Of a DNA stretch of 64,000 nucleotides, positions 1 to 8,581 are shown piece by piece. The stretch's first letter is position 1; every line of letters begins with the position of its first letter. Source of the stretch: Bacteroidales bacterium (lineage in GTDB: Bacteria > Bacteroidota > Bacteroidia > Bacteroidales > F082). The translations under genes were made by a program, and so were the position numbers. The stretch is taken from positions 1 through 64,000 of the forward strand of contig JAFXLL010000007.1 of the NCBI GenBank assembly GCA_017531225.1. Direction: 5' to 3'. A model generated the notes under the pieces. The model had not been told where the DNA came from. It did not search any database and saw only the letters and a program-made list of their open reading frames with translations.

Positions 1-96
1 GGCTCCAAATACAACCCGTATGGTGTGGAGATTTTGAGCCATACCAATGGATCACCTTGGGTAGATGAAGGAACAACAGTTACCTTTGCAACCTAA
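1..96 (+). CDS. C-terminal end of an unidentified protein (partial)
   Basis: The first 31 codons of the window are open in frame 1 and end at a TAA at 94-96. The tail contains the segments YNPYGVEILSHTNGS and VDEGTTVTFAT, which read like the last strands of a beta-rich secreted or cell-surface protein. Too little is present to assign a family. The reading frame is not interrupted and codon use matches coding DNA of this genome, so I take it as a real gene end rather than chance. Confidence 0.5.
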   Translation, partial: GSKYNPYGVEILSHTNGSPWVDEGTTVTFAT

Positions 97-252
97 TTTC
101 ATCGTCTCACGAAAGCAGAAACGTCAGATATTAAGAGATTAATTTTTCAGTTAAAAGGAAAGTGGAATGAGAAGGGGAGAGTATAAATTGGTTCATCTTC
201 AGTAAAAAGAAAAATGCGAATTTTGGGAAACATCAAGACGTTTCATTTTGCA

Positions 253-385
253 AAGTTTAGGTTTACGTTTACCCATGTATATATACATGCACCTCTAAAC
301 TTAAAGATTAAACCTTCAATCTCTTGATTTGGGTTTACTATACCTTATTATATATATAAGAACATCTAAACTTAAACCTAAACTT
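253..385. repeat. 18-bp imperfect inverted repeat enclosing a palindrome
   Basis: AAGTTTAGGTTTACGTTT at 253-270 is matched at 17 of 18 positions by the reverse complement of 368-385. Between them lies the perfect 16-bp palindrome CATGTATATATACATG at 274-289, and further AAACTTAAA/AAACCT words. This could form a large cruciform or a folded RNA. Function unknown. Confidence 0.55.
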
Positions 386-468
386 ATGGCATTGAATTCC
401 ATCCATTTTTCTTTTAATCGAAACAAAAATTTGGTAGCAGAATGTCGTTTCCACCTTAATATATATTA

Positions 469-769
469 AAATCATACACGTTCTGCAAGAAAAACGTGCA
501 GAATGAACGTAAAGTCAGAATAAATCATTAACTTTGCAAACAAAGTTTGCAGAATGTGCTTTTCGGGGATTATTTCCCTTACTGAGTATGTGATGCAACT
601 ACAGTGAAAATGGTCAGTCAAGATGTAGACCAGATTGTTGACCAAATAGAAAAGTAACTCTAAAGATTAAGATAGGATTAGATGAAGACAGAATTAATTA
701 CGTAAGTGACAATTTTTGCAGAAGAATACGAGTCAGAAACGTGCAGAACGTGCAGAACGTGTATGATTT
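469..769. repeat. Perfect 19-bp inverted repeat bounding a 301-bp segment
   Basis: AAATCATACACGTTCTGCA at 469-487 is the exact reverse complement of 751-769. The 263-bp interior has no gene. I see no target-site duplication outside the arms and no transposase, so a MITE-like element is only a possibility. The arms contain the ACGT(G)CAGA word that is also tandemly repeated at the right end. Confidence 0.6.
739..761. repeat. Short tandem repeat ACGTGCAGA, about 2.5 copies
   Basis: ACGTGCAGA occurs at 739-747 and 748-756, followed by ACGTG at 757-761. One more copy stands alone at 494-502. The array overlaps the right arm of the 19-bp inverted repeat. Confidence 0.6.
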
Positions 770-800
770 GCATTCGGAATGTTGACCAGTCCTTTCGTAA

Positions 801-866
801 GTCATTGATAATCAGTACTCGTTAGCCGCAGCACAGGCTGCTATTGAAGAAGAAAGAGCTAAGTAA
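801..866 (+). pseudogene. Possible C-terminal gene remnant directly before msrA
   Basis: After a TAA at 798-800 the frame is open for 21 codons and ends SLAAAQAAIEEERAK before a TAA at 864-866, which touches the GTG start of msrA. The last 14 residues look like a real alpha-helical protein tail rich in Ala, Glu and charged residues. There is no start codon of note, so this could be the surviving end of a deleted gene that was once translationally coupled to msrA, or simply chance. Confidence 0.2.
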
Positions 867-1346
867 GTGGCTACAGCTTATTTTTCTGCAGGATGCTTCT
901 GGGGCGTTGAATACTATTTCAAACGCCTCAGGGGCATTCTTTTTACCCAAGTCGGATTCATGGGTGGATCACTCGATAATCCAAGCTATAAAGAGGTAAA
1001 AACAGGCCTTACTGGCCATCTGGAGACCATCCGTGTAGAGTACGACCCCGAAGTGGTTTCATACGAAGCCTTGGTAAAGTATTTCTTCGAGATCCACGAC
1101 TTTGAGCAAGCGGATGGACAAGGTATCGACATCGGCACACAATACCTCTCCGCCATCTGGTTCCAAAATGCAGAGGAACGGGACATCGCTATCAAAGTGT
1201 TCGGTGAACTGATCAAAATGGGCTATAATCCAGCCACACAGATCCGCGAAGCCATGACCTTCTACCCTGCTGAAGATTACCATCAGGATTATCTCGACCA
1301 ACGGCAGGAATCCCCTGAATGTCACGTTTACAGGAAAGTTTTCTAA
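867..1346 (+). CDS. msrA: Peptide-methionine (S)-S-oxide reductase MsrA
   Basis: Reduces the S epimer of methionine sulfoxide in proteins, a repair step after oxidative damage in the cytoplasm. The 159-residue product has the family signature GCFWGVE with the catalytic Cys at residue 10, then GTQYLSAIW, the FYPAEDYHQDYL segment typical of the C-terminal half, and a further Cys at 152 near the end that could serve as resolving Cys. The usual start would be this GTG, which follows the preceding stop codon without a gap; no ATG lies upstream before the conserved core. The stand-alone form without a fused MsrB domain is common. The 3' end overlaps the convergent aat gene by 4 bp. Confidence 0.93.
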   Translation: MATAYFSAGCFWGVEYYFKRLRGILFTQVGFMGGSLDNPSYKEVKTGLTGHLETIRVEYDPEVVSYEALVKYFFEIHDFEQADGQGIDIGTQYLSAIWFQNAEERDIAIKVFGELIKMGYNPATQIREAMTFYPAEDYHQDYLDQRQESPECHVYRKVF

Positions 1347-2023
1347 ATCTTCCAATCGCCCACAAGGCTTGACTCCACCACCAGCGTCTCCAACTCCTCA
1401 AGGAAGTCGTGACGAGGAATGGCGTATGCGCCCAGGCTCTTTAAATGAGGAGTCTCCTGCTGACAGTCGATGAGTTTGAAATCATGGCGCAACAGGAACT
1501 GATGCAAGTGCCAAAAAGCCACTTTGGATGCGTCGCTGACCGTATGGAACATCGACTCGCCAAAAAACGCCTTTCCGATGGCAATGCCATACAACCCTCC
1601 TACCAACTCACCATCCTGCCAGGTCTCAAACGAATGGGCAAAACCCAGCTCGTGAAGACGGCAATAAGCTTCCAGAATATCATTGGTAATCCAAGTGCCA
1701 TCCTGACCCTCACGGGGCGTTGCGGCACAATGTTGCATCACCGAGCGGAAAGCCGTGTCGATGCGTGCCTCGAATTTATTGCTTCTTAACGTATGGCGCA
1801 ACGATTTGCTGACTTTCATCTCACCCGGACGGATGATAAGCCTTGGGTCAAGTGACCACCAAAGGATAGGCTCATCTTCATTGTACCAAGGAAAGATGCC
1901 ATTGGCGTAGGCATTCAGCAGTCGCATTGGAGAAAGGTCTCCGCCAATGGCCAACAATCCGTCTGGTTCAGCCAAATCAGCTGAAGGGAATGCATAATCG
2001 TCATCAAGAAGCCTGAATATCAT
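1343..2023 (-). CDS. aat: Leucyl/phenylalanyl-tRNA--protein transferase
   Basis: Transfers Leu or Phe from aminoacyl-tRNA to the N-terminus of proteins that begin with Arg or Lys, tagging them for degradation by the ClpS/ClpAP N-end rule pathway. The 226-residue length is normal for the family. Recognisable segments are FPSADLAEPDGLLAIGGDL near the N-terminus, GIFPWYNEDEPILWWSLDPR, and the C-terminal core VGGLYGIAIGKAFFGESMF. The ATG overlaps the stop codon of the upstream adhesin gene (ATGA), so the two are probably translationally coupled even though they are functionally unrelated. Confidence 0.95.
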   Translation of the reverse strand: MIFRLLDDDYAFPSADLAEPDGLLAIGGDLSPMRLLNAYANGIFPWYNEDEPILWWSLDPRLIIRPGEMKVSKSLRHTLRSNKFEARIDTAFRSVMQHCAATPREGQDGTWITNDILEAYCRLHELGFAHSFETWQDGELVGGLYGIAIGKAFFGESMFHTVSDASKVAFWHLHQFLLRHDFKLIDCQQETPHLKSLGAYAIPRHDFLEELETLVVESSLVGDWKI

Positions 2024-4671
2024 TCTACCACCGAGACCTTCTTGATCAACGTCTCACGCTCTGTTTCGACACGGATCAAATACATTCCAGAACCATATTG
2101 TCCGAGATTCAAAGAGACCTTTTCCGTCTCAACAGGAGCTTCCATCACCACCTGACCCAAAGCATTCATCACCGTGATGTGTTTCATGCCTGCGCCCTCA
2201 ATGCTGAGGTGGCCATGGGTCGGATTAGGATAAACGCTAACACTCTGTTTGGTCTCATCGATACCCAAAGTCTGCATATACACGTAATCGTGAATGCCGT
2301 CGACCGACATGGCAAAGGCTGATTCACAGGTCTCGCCTCCTGAAATGGTGTTCACGGCTGTCACCTTATAATATTGGTTGACGTTCTGAATGTCGTTGTC
2401 GTTATAGCTGGTGGCATCGCCGTCAGCCCCGCCGATATAGGTATAATCCGTGCCATTGAACGAGCGATAGACGTTGTAATGATCCGTTTCACTTGCCGTG
2501 CCTGCCCAAAGGGCATTAGTCACCGTGATGTTGTCAATACAAAAGGCGTAAGCGGCCTGTGCGGTATGATGGCGGAAACCAAGGAACACCTTTTCGCCAG
2601 CGTAACCCGACAGATCAACCGTGTATTTCGCATAAGGGTTCGAGGTAGTCCAAGTGTTTAGTGTGACAATGTTCGAGCCGTCTTCAGAAGCCACCACAAA
2701 GCTGAAAGTCTCAGCAGGATAATTCGGGTCAAAGCCCGCAGCCCAGAACTCTATTTTAGCATTTTGGAGAATCTTGGTCAAAGGCATGAAAGCATAATTG
2801 TCAGGTGTAAGCGCTCCATAATCGTTGAGGTATGAGAACGAGGTCAACGAAGCGTTTGTTCCTGTGGTATTGACACTTCCGTCAGGTTCCATACCGCCAG
2901 CCGCATACACGCCGAACACCGAGCCGTCGCCGTCAGCGTCGAGGTAAGTCCAGCCCTGAGGATCATTTTCGAAATCGATGAAGATATTGCGTTCCCAAGT
3001 GAGGGTGACTTTCAGGTTGTCGTAGTCGGCATCGAGATTTGTTGGAGCAACGCAGTCGAGTTGGGCTGTGGCGCATTGTGGAGCGGCCAAAGCGTAATAC
3101 GTGCCGTCGTCCTTGTTTCCTTCCTGGATCACACGAATGCAGTACTCTGACTCATAACGGTTGACCATGTGCTCATAACTGGTCTCACCATGATTCAAGG
3201 TCGCAATCAAATCATTGTTGGCATACAGGAGCACGCCTTTTGCGGGACGGGTTACATTAGCCTCAATATTGGTGATGCTGATATTATCAATATTGAGATA
3301 ATAAGTCTCGCCGTTGGTGTTAAAATGGCGGAATGCCACGTAAACTTGCTGTCCGGCATAAGCTGAAAGGTCAACGGAATACTCGGTGTAGCTGCCTGTG
3401 CTGTTCCATTCCTGGACCATCGTGAAATCAGACGCATTGGTGTTGCCATTGGTCGAAACAGCCACGCCGAAATGCTCCGGATCAGGGGCGATGCCAGGTT
3501 GGTCGGCGTCACGGGCTACAAATGAAAGCACCGTATTTGCCGAAGCTATGAGTTGCGGCAACACCGCGAAATTGTCAGGATTCAACAGTTGTCCTTGAAA
3601 CGAATTGGAGCGCAGACAGGGACCGCTTCCATAGCCGCCATAAGAGCAAGCGTAAAAGTTAAGTCCGTCGCCATCGGCATCAATCACGGTAAGATCCGAC
3701 AGCGTGCCATCCTCAAAGTCGTAAAGCAGCTCATCCACGGTATAGGACGAGGGCATCATCGGGATTTCCCAGCTGAGGTTGACCGTATTACCGTCACTTT
3801 CAGCATGAAGACCAGTAGGCGAACCTTGGAAATTATCAGCTGAACGGAAGATCCAATCTGTTGTCTTTGACAAAGAAGCTCCTGATTGGTAAGTAGCGGT
3901 AACAGCAGTCGTATGTGATGAGTTGTTTGCGAATCCTGTGGTATTAAGCAGGTATTGTGTTCCTGTGACATTGGAAGCCACCATGGTGCCATCAAGGGAG
4001 ATGCCGCAACTAATTAACGGATCCTTGGTTTGAGGTCCAACGAAGACATCATCGACACAGAGGCAGAAATTGTCATGGCTGTTGAAGTGACGGATGGCGA
4101 TATAAACCTCCTGACCTACATAGCTGTTCAGATCAACGGTGTATTCATGCCAGCCACCCTGTTTAGCCGTCATCGTCCATTCCTGAAGCATGGTGAAATC
4201 AGATGTTGACGTGCCTGTTGTCGACACAGCCAGTCCAAAGTGATCAGCCGGATAAGCCTCGTCGAGAGCGCAAGCATAGAACGTCACATAGTGGTTGTTC
4301 GAAGTAATCGTCAGTTTAGGTGAAACAAGATAGTTGTTCGGATTGAGGGCGCCCGAGTAGTTACTGTAAGAGTACGACAACACAACGCCGTCGGATCCGT
4401 TATGGCCATAGCCCTCGCCGAGAGGAGATAGCGTCCAGTTATAGCTGTCGCCATCGGCATCGATGGTTTTCCAACCGATCAAACGGCCTTCAACATAATC
4501 ATTTTCAAAATCAAAGGCATAGCCATCAGTGCCAGTGTTGTAGAACGGGGCGTTGAATATGACGTAACCTGAAGCGGAAACGTAGTTTTGAACGCCTTGT
4601 TGGGCTTGACTCACGAAAGATAAAGAGAGCATCAAGGCTACAAGTGCGAATGGGAAGAGATGTTTTCTCAT
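2020..4671 (-). CDS. Secreted T9SS protein with three cleaved-adhesin (choice-of-anchor J) domains
   Basis: An 883-residue exported protein. The N-terminus MRKHLFPFALVALMLSL begins a signal peptide ending near VSQAQQ; I chose this ATG because the 15 codons before it would place residues ahead of the signal. Three similar beta-sandwich domains follow at about residues 30-195, 315-470 and 560-720, each starting with DFE and an IDADGDG or LDADGDG motif and ending with a RHFN/RHHT plus DNI/DDV segment, as in cleaved-adhesin domains of gingipain and haemagglutinin-type proteins. A fibronectin-III-like segment lies at about 730-800, then a type A T9SS sorting domain starting SVYPNPTHGHLSIEG. It should be moved across the outer membrane and attached to the surface. 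Ligand unknown; adhesin-like role is inferred from the domains. Confidence 0.85.
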   Translation of the reverse strand: MRKHLFPFALVALMLSLSFVSQAQQGVQNYVSASGYVIFNAPFYNTGTDGYAFDFENDYVEGRLIGWKTIDADGDSYNWTLSPLGEGYGHNGSDGVVLSYSYSNYSGALNPNNYLVSPKLTITSNNHYVTFYACALDEAYPADHFGLAVSTTGTSTSDFTMLQEWTMTAKQGGWHEYTVDLNSYVGQEVYIAIRHFNSHDNFCLCVDDVFVGPQTKDPLISCGISLDGTMVASNVTGTQYLLNTTGFANNSSHTTAVTATYQSGASLSKTTDWIFRSADNFQGSPTGLHAESDGNTVNLSWEIPMMPSSYTVDELLYDFEDGTLSDLTVIDADGDGLNFYACSYGGYGSGPCLRSNSFQGQLLNPDNFAVLPQLIASANTVLSFVARDADQPGIAPDPEHFGVAVSTNGNTNASDFTMVQEWNSTGSYTEYSVDLSAYAGQQVYVAFRHFNTNGETYYLNIDNISITNIEANVTRPAKGVLLYANNDLIATLNHGETSYEHMVNRYESEYCIRVIQEGNKDDGTYYALAAPQCATAQLDCVAPTNLDADYDNLKVTLTWERNIFIDFENDPQGWTYLDADGDGSVFGVYAAGGMEPDGSVNTTGTNASLTSFSYLNDYGALTPDNYAFMPLTKILQNAKIEFWAAGFDPNYPAETFSFVVASEDGSNIVTLNTWTTSNPYAKYTVDLSGYAGEKVFLGFRHHTAQAAYAFCIDNITVTNALWAGTASETDHYNVYRSFNGTDYTYIGGADGDATSYNDNDIQNVNQYYKVTAVNTISGGETCESAFAMSVDGIHDYVYMQTLGIDETKQSVSVYPNPTHGHLSIEGAGMKHITVMNALGQVVMEAPVETEKVSLNLGQYGSGMYLIRVETERETLIKKVSVVE

Positions 4672-4713
4672 GTTTTTTAATGGGTTTAATGGATAAAAAT
4701 TTGCATTGGGCAG

Positions 4714-4721
4714 CAAAGATA
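4714..4721 (-). promoter_or_regulatory. Promoter -7 element for the adhesin-aat operon
   Basis: TATCTTTG on the minus strand matches the Bacteroidetes TAnnTTTG -7 consensus and ends 42 bp before the adhesin ATG. No clear -33 TTTG at the right distance. It lies back to back with the pckA -7 box. Confidence 0.55.
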
Positions 4722-4734
4722 CGATTTATTTAAC

Positions 4735-4742
4735 TAACTTTG
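4735..4742 (+). promoter_or_regulatory. Promoter -7 element for pckA
   Basis: TAACTTTG matches TAnnTTTG and lies 26 bp before the pckA ATG at 4769. No convincing -33 element. Confidence 0.55.
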
Positions 4743-4768
4743 CCCATCATTCATTTAAACCAACAATT

Positions 4769-6400
4769 ATGGCTAACAACATTGATGCAATCAAAAAGGC
4801 ATTGGAATCCTACGGAATCACCAATGTAAAGGACATTTATTATAACCCTTCCTACGAACAGTTGTTCAAGGATGAGATGAACCCCGCCCTGACAGGCTAC
4901 GACAAAGGCGTGTTGACCGAGCTCGACGCTGTCAACGTGATGACTGGTATTTACACTGGCCGTTCGCCTAAGGACAAATACATTGTGATGGATGCCAAGT
5001 CAAAGGACACCGTTTGGTGGACCACTGATGGCTACAAGAACGACAACCACCCCATGAGCGAAGAGGTTTGGGCTCAGGTAAGAGACCTTGCCAAGAAGCA
5101 ACTCAGCGGCAAGAACCTCTATGTGGTCGATGCTTTCTGCGGTGCCAACAAGGACACCCGCATGGCCGTCCGTTTCATCATGGAAGTGGCTTGGCAGGCT
5201 CATTTCGTGCTGAACATGTTCATCAAGCCTACGGCTGAAGAGCTGGCTAACTTCAAGCCAAACTTCACCGTTTACACCGCTTCAAAGGCCAAGGTCGACA
5301 ACTACAAGGAACTCGGCCTGAACAGCGACACCTGCGTGGCTTTCAACGTCACAAGCCGCGAGCAAGTGATCCTGAACACCTGGTACGGTGGTGAGATGAA
5401 GAAGGGTATGTTCTCCATGATGAACTACTACCTGCCGCTGCAAGGCATTGCTGCCATGCACTGCTCCGCCAACACCGATATGAAGGGTGAGAACACCGCC
5501 ATCTTCTTCGGCCTCTCTGGCACAGGTAAGACCACCTTGTCAACCGACCCGAAGCGTCTGCTGATCGGTGACGACGAGCATGGCTGGGACGACGAAGGCG
5601 TCTTCAACTTCGAAGGCGGCTGCTATGCCAAGGTCATTAACCTCGACAAGGAAAGCGAACCCGATATCTACAACGCCATCCGTCGCAACGCCCTGTTGGA
5701 GAACGTTACCGTTGACGCCAACGGCAAGATCGACTTCAAGGACAAGAGCGTGACCGAGAACACCCGTGTCTCCTACCCCATCGAGCACATCGAGAAGATC
5801 GTCAAGAATGTGCGTCCAGTGTCATCAGGCCCGGCTGCAAAGAACGTCATCTTCCTCAGCGCCGACGCTTTCGGCGTGCTGCCTCCTGTCAGCATCCTGA
5901 CTCCTGAACAGTGCAAGTACTACTTCCTGAGCGGCTTCACCGCCAAGTTGGCCGGCACCGAGCGCGGCATCACCGAGCCTACGCCTACCTTCAGTGCCTG
6001 CTTTGGCCAAGCCTTCCTTGAGCTGCATCCTACCAAATATGCCGAGGAACTGGTGAAGCGTATGGAACAGAGCGGCGCCAAGGCTTACTTGGTGAACACC
6101 GGTTGGAATGGCACTGGCAAGCGCATCAGCATCCGCGACACCCGTGGCATCATCGATGCCATCCTCGATGGTTCTATCGAGAAGGCCCCGACCAAGATGA
6201 TCCCGTATTTCAACTTCGAAGTGCCCACCGCATTGCCGGGTGTGGATCCTAACATCCTCGATCCTCGCGACACATACGCTGACAAGAACGCATGGGAAGA
6301 GAAAGCCAAAGACCTCTCTGGCCGTTTCATCAAGAACTTCGAGAAGTTCACCACGAACGACGCCGGCAAGGCTCTGGTGGCCGCAGGTCCAAAACTCTAA
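4769..6400 (+). CDS. pckA: Phosphoenolpyruvate carboxykinase (ATP)
   Basis: Interconverts oxaloacetate plus ATP with phosphoenolpyruvate, CO2 and ADP. In fermenting Bacteroidales it is commonly thought to run in the carboxylating direction, feeding the succinate/propionate branch. The 543-residue length is normal for the ATP-dependent enzyme. It has the substrate-site segment [12 protein letters not shown], the P-loop GLSGTGKTT around residue 248, the kinase-2 motif IGDDEHGW, and the C-terminal [11 protein letters not shown] segment. The ATG at 4769 is preferred to an in-frame ATG 63 bp upstream because homology begins at the second one and the -7 box lies between the two. It forms its own transcription unit closed by a hairpin terminator. 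Confidence 0.96.
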   Translation: MANNIDAIKKALESYGITNVKDIYYNPSYEQLFKDEMNPALTGYDKGVLTELDAVNVMTGIYTGRSPKDKYIVMDAKSKDTVWWTTDGYKNDNHPMSEEVWAQVRDLAKKQLSGKNLYVVDAFCGANKDTRMAVRFIMEVAWQAHFVLNMFIKPTAEELANFKPNFTVYTASKAKVDNYKELGLNSDTCVAFNVTSREQVILNTWYGGEMKKGMFSMMNYYLPLQGIAAMHCSANTDMKGENTAIFFGLSGTGKTTLSTDPKRLLIGDDEHGWDDEGVFNFEGGCYAKVINLDKESEPDIYNAIRRNALLENVTVDANGKIDFKDKSVTENTRVSYPIEHIEKIVKNVRPVSSGPAAKNVIFLSADAFGVLPPVSILTPEQCKYYFLSGFTAKLAGTERGITEPTPTFSACFGQAFLELHPTKYAEELVKRMEQSGAKAYLVNTGWNGTGKRISIRDTRGIIDAILDGSIEKAPTKMIPYFNFEVPTALPGVDPNILDPRDTYADKNAWEEKAKDLSGRFIKNFEKFTTNDAGKALVAAGPKL

Positions 6401-6410
6401 AACAATCAAA

Positions 6411-6436
6411 TAGAGACGGCCCTCAAGCCGTCTCTA
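6411..6436 (+). terminator. Intrinsic terminator after pckA
   Basis: TAGAGACGGC (6411-6420) pairs perfectly with GCCGTCTCTA (6427-6436) across a 6-nt loop, followed by TCTATTTTAA. Confidence 0.8.
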
Positions 6437-6464
6437 TCTATTTTAATACAACTATAATACAACT

Positions 6465-7247
6465 ATGAAAAACAAACTCTCAATTCTCTTACTCATCCTG
6501 ATCGGAATGAGTTCTTTGACTGCCAACGCTCAAAAAGCCATCACCTTGAGACTCCAACCGAAGCAAGGTCAAACCTTCACTGCCAATTCAAAAGCAACAA
6601 TGACAACCCTAATGAATGTTCAAGGCCAATCTATGAGCATGGGGCAAAACATGGAGTTCAGACAGTCTTTCACAACAAAAGCGGTTTCCGACAAACAAGT
6701 CGACATCGAAACTCAGATCGAATCCATCAAGATGTCCATGTCACAGATGGGCATGAAACTCGAGTATGACTCCGAACATCCTGAAAAGACCAGCCCTATG
6801 TTGGCCGGACAAACCAAGGAGCTTGAAAAGGCCCTCAAAAAGTCCACCACTTTAGCTTATGATGCGATGGGAAAATTGATTAGCGACAGCATCGACCTTG
6901 AGATGAATCAACTTGCCAACATCATTCTTGAGTTCCCCGAGCAAGAAGTTACTGAAGGAAGCAAATGGAATATCCAGAAAACTCAGCCTGTCAACGATGT
7001 TGACATCGTTGTTGACATGGAATACACCGTTACCAGCATCTCCAAAAAGAAAGTCGAATTAAGCTTCACTGGCAATGTCGACTCCAAGGAGGTCAAAGGC
7101 ACCTACACTGGCACAGCTACCGTCGACCCGCAAACAGGCTTGGTCATCACTAGCACGACAAGATCGAACGTCTCTATGACCATCAATGAGCAAGGGATGA
7201 GCATGCCTATCACCATTGCAGGATCCACTACTATTGAGGTGAAATAA
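6465..7247 (+). CDS. Exported protein, DUF6263-like
   Basis: A 260-residue protein with a clear signal peptide (MKNKLSILLLILIGMSS, cleavage probably near ANAQK). The mature part is rich in beta strands and contains TTLMNVQGQSMSMGQNMEF and a repeat-like TYTGTATVDPQTGLV segment towards the end. This arrangement resembles the Bacteroidetes family DUF6263, whose function is not known; I recall the family from its motif pattern and could not check it. There is no lipobox and no T9SS tail, so a periplasmic location is most likely. It lies alone between two terminators. Confidence 0.6.
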   Translation: MKNKLSILLLILIGMSSLTANAQKAITLRLQPKQGQTFTANSKATMTTLMNVQGQSMSMGQNMEFRQSFTTKAVSDKQVDIETQIESIKMSMSQMGMKLEYDSEHPEKTSPMLAGQTKELEKALKKSTTLAYDAMGKLISDSIDLEMNQLANIILEFPEQEVTEGSKWNIQKTQPVNDVDIVVDMEYTVTSISKKKVELSFTGNVDSKEVKGTYTGTATVDPQTGLVITSTTRSNVSMTINEQGMSMPITIAGSTTIEVK

Positions 7248-7266
7248 GCATCAGACCGATACTAAC

Positions 7267-7296
7267 AAAAAGCCCCGCCGAATGGCGGGGCTTTTT
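7267..7296. terminator. Bidirectional terminator between the DUF6263-like gene and dnaN
   Basis: A 13-bp perfect stem (7267-7279 with 7284-7296) of AGCCCCGCC type, loop GAAT, with A-run on the left and T-run on the right, so it works for both convergent genes. Confidence 0.9.
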
Positions 7297-7313
7297 TCGT
7301 TTATGGATGTGGG

Positions 7314-8441
7314 TTAGGAATTCAGCATCACCGGCATCAGCAGCATGAGGACGTCCTCCCCTGCGTTCTGATTGTCGACCGGGACAAGAATACCAGCGCG
7401 GTTTGGAGCTGACATCTCAAGACGCACCTCAGCGGTTTCCAGGTTGTTGAGCATCTCCTGGAAGAAGCGTGAGTTGAAACCAATCTCGATATCATCGCCT
7501 GTATAGCTGCAAGTCAGGCGTTCCTTAGCTTCGTTGTAGAAGTCGATGTCTTCAGCAGTCAGCATGATTTCCTGACCTGAGATCTTGAAACGCACCTGAT
7601 GGGTAGCCTTGCTTGAGAACACGGCCACACGGCGGATAGCCGACAGGAACAGCTGACGGTCGATGGTCAACTGGTTGGGGTTGTTGGCTGGGATGACAGC
7701 CTCGTAGTTCGGATAATGGCCTTCGATGAGGCGGCACACCAACTTATAGTCGCCAAACACGTAGCTGGCGTTGGTGCGGTTGAACTCGATCTTCACCGGT
7801 TCGTCGCCCATGGAGCCAAGGATGTTCTTCAACTGGTTGATGGGCTTCTTAGGCATGATGAACGAAGCCTGCACGTCGGAACGGATGTCCGTTCTGCGAT
7901 AGCGCACCAGCTTGTGAGCATCGGTGGCCACGAAGGTCATGTAGTTTTCCTTCATCTCCATCAGCACGCCTGACATGATAGGACGGATCTCGTCGTTGCC
8001 AGTGGCGAACACGGTCTTCTCGAAACCAGCAGCCAGCACGTCGGCAGGGATCTCCCAAACGGAGGTATCCTCCATCACGGGGATCTGTGGGAACTCGTCG
8101 CTCTTATGGCCTGACAGCTTGTATTGGCCATCGCCAGCTCTCAGCACCACTGCCAAAGTGTCCTCAGCCACGCTCACGGTCACGGGCACATCGGGGAAGT
8201 TCTTCATGATGTCGAGCAGGATACGAGCGGGGATGGTCACCTCGCCAGCACCTTCAACCATATCGGGCTGCATACGCACCGTCATGGTGGTCTCGAGGTC
8301 CGACACGGTGATCTTCAGACCATCTTCACCCAGCTGGAAAAGGAAGTCATCCAAAATCGGCAGCGTGTTGTTGGAGCCGATCACGCCACTCATAGCCTGG
8401 AGGCTCTTCAACAGTTTTAAACTTGATAAGATAAATTTCAT
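7314..8441 (-). CDS. dnaN: DNA polymerase III subunit beta (sliding clamp)
   Basis: Forms the ring-shaped dimer that holds the replicative polymerase on DNA. The 375-residue product starts MKFILSSLKLLKSLQ, followed by SNNTLPILDDFLF and LETTMTVRM of domain 1, and ends in the conserved hydrophobic tail LMLLMPVML that borders the peptide-binding pocket. Three clamp domains of about 120-125 residues fit the length. The gene is not next to dnaA here. It lies downstream of the 1,196-residue gene on the same strand but has its own -7 box. Confidence 0.96.
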   Translation of the reverse strand: MKFILSSLKLLKSLQAMSGVIGSNNTLPILDDFLFQLGEDGLKITVSDLETTMTVRMQPDMVEGAGEVTIPARILLDIMKNFPDVPVTVSVAEDTLAVVLRAGDGQYKLSGHKSDEFPQIPVMEDTSVWEIPADVLAAGFEKTVFATGNDEIRPIMSGVLMEMKENYMTFVATDAHKLVRYRRTDIRSDVQASFIMPKKPINQLKNILGSMGDEPVKIEFNRTNASYVFGDYKLVCRLIEGHYPNYEAVIPANNPNQLTIDRQLFLSAIRRVAVFSSKATHQVRFKISGQEIMLTAEDIDFYNEAKERLTCSYTGDDIEIGFNSRFFQEMLNNLETAEVRLEMSAPNRAGILVPVDNQNAGEDVLMLLMPVMLNS

Positions 8442-8494
8442 TGTATTATGTTTTGTTTGATTGATTATTACTATTTATCCATTTTACCAATCTA

Positions 8495-8502
8495 CAAAAA
8501 TA
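8495..8502 (-). promoter_or_regulatory. Promoter -7 element for dnaN
   Basis: TATTTTTG on the minus strand, 53 bp before the dnaN ATG, within an AT-rich gap. Confidence 0.5.
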
Positions 8503-8560
8503 CAAAAAAATTCGATTTAGGAATAATTTTTTAATTTTTTTATTCCCTATAGGAACCACC

Positions 8561-8581
8561 TCTCACCTTTAACCTCTCACC
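8561..8581 (-). repeat. Heptamer array, GGTGAGA type, at the stop codon of the 1,196-residue gene
   Basis: Minus strand: GGTGAGA (8581-8575), GGTTAAA (8574-8568), GGTGAGA (8567-8561), with a degenerate fourth unit at 8560-8554. The gene's TGA (8579-8577) lies inside the first unit. Two reading frames are closed here because the middle unit is mutated. Confidence 0.75.

Larger units (their letters stand above)
97..866. other. AT-rich 770-bp intergenic region with several inverted and direct repeats
   Basis: No gene of convincing length is present. The stretch holds two sets of inverted repeats, a 16-bp perfect palindrome, a short tandem array and recurring GCAGAA words (around 437, 499, 549, 718, 744 and 753). 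A TAACTTTG box at about 530-537 matches the phylum -7 element but no gene follows it closely. Short open stretches (610-657 and 801-866) look like remnants at best. Confidence 0.6.
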
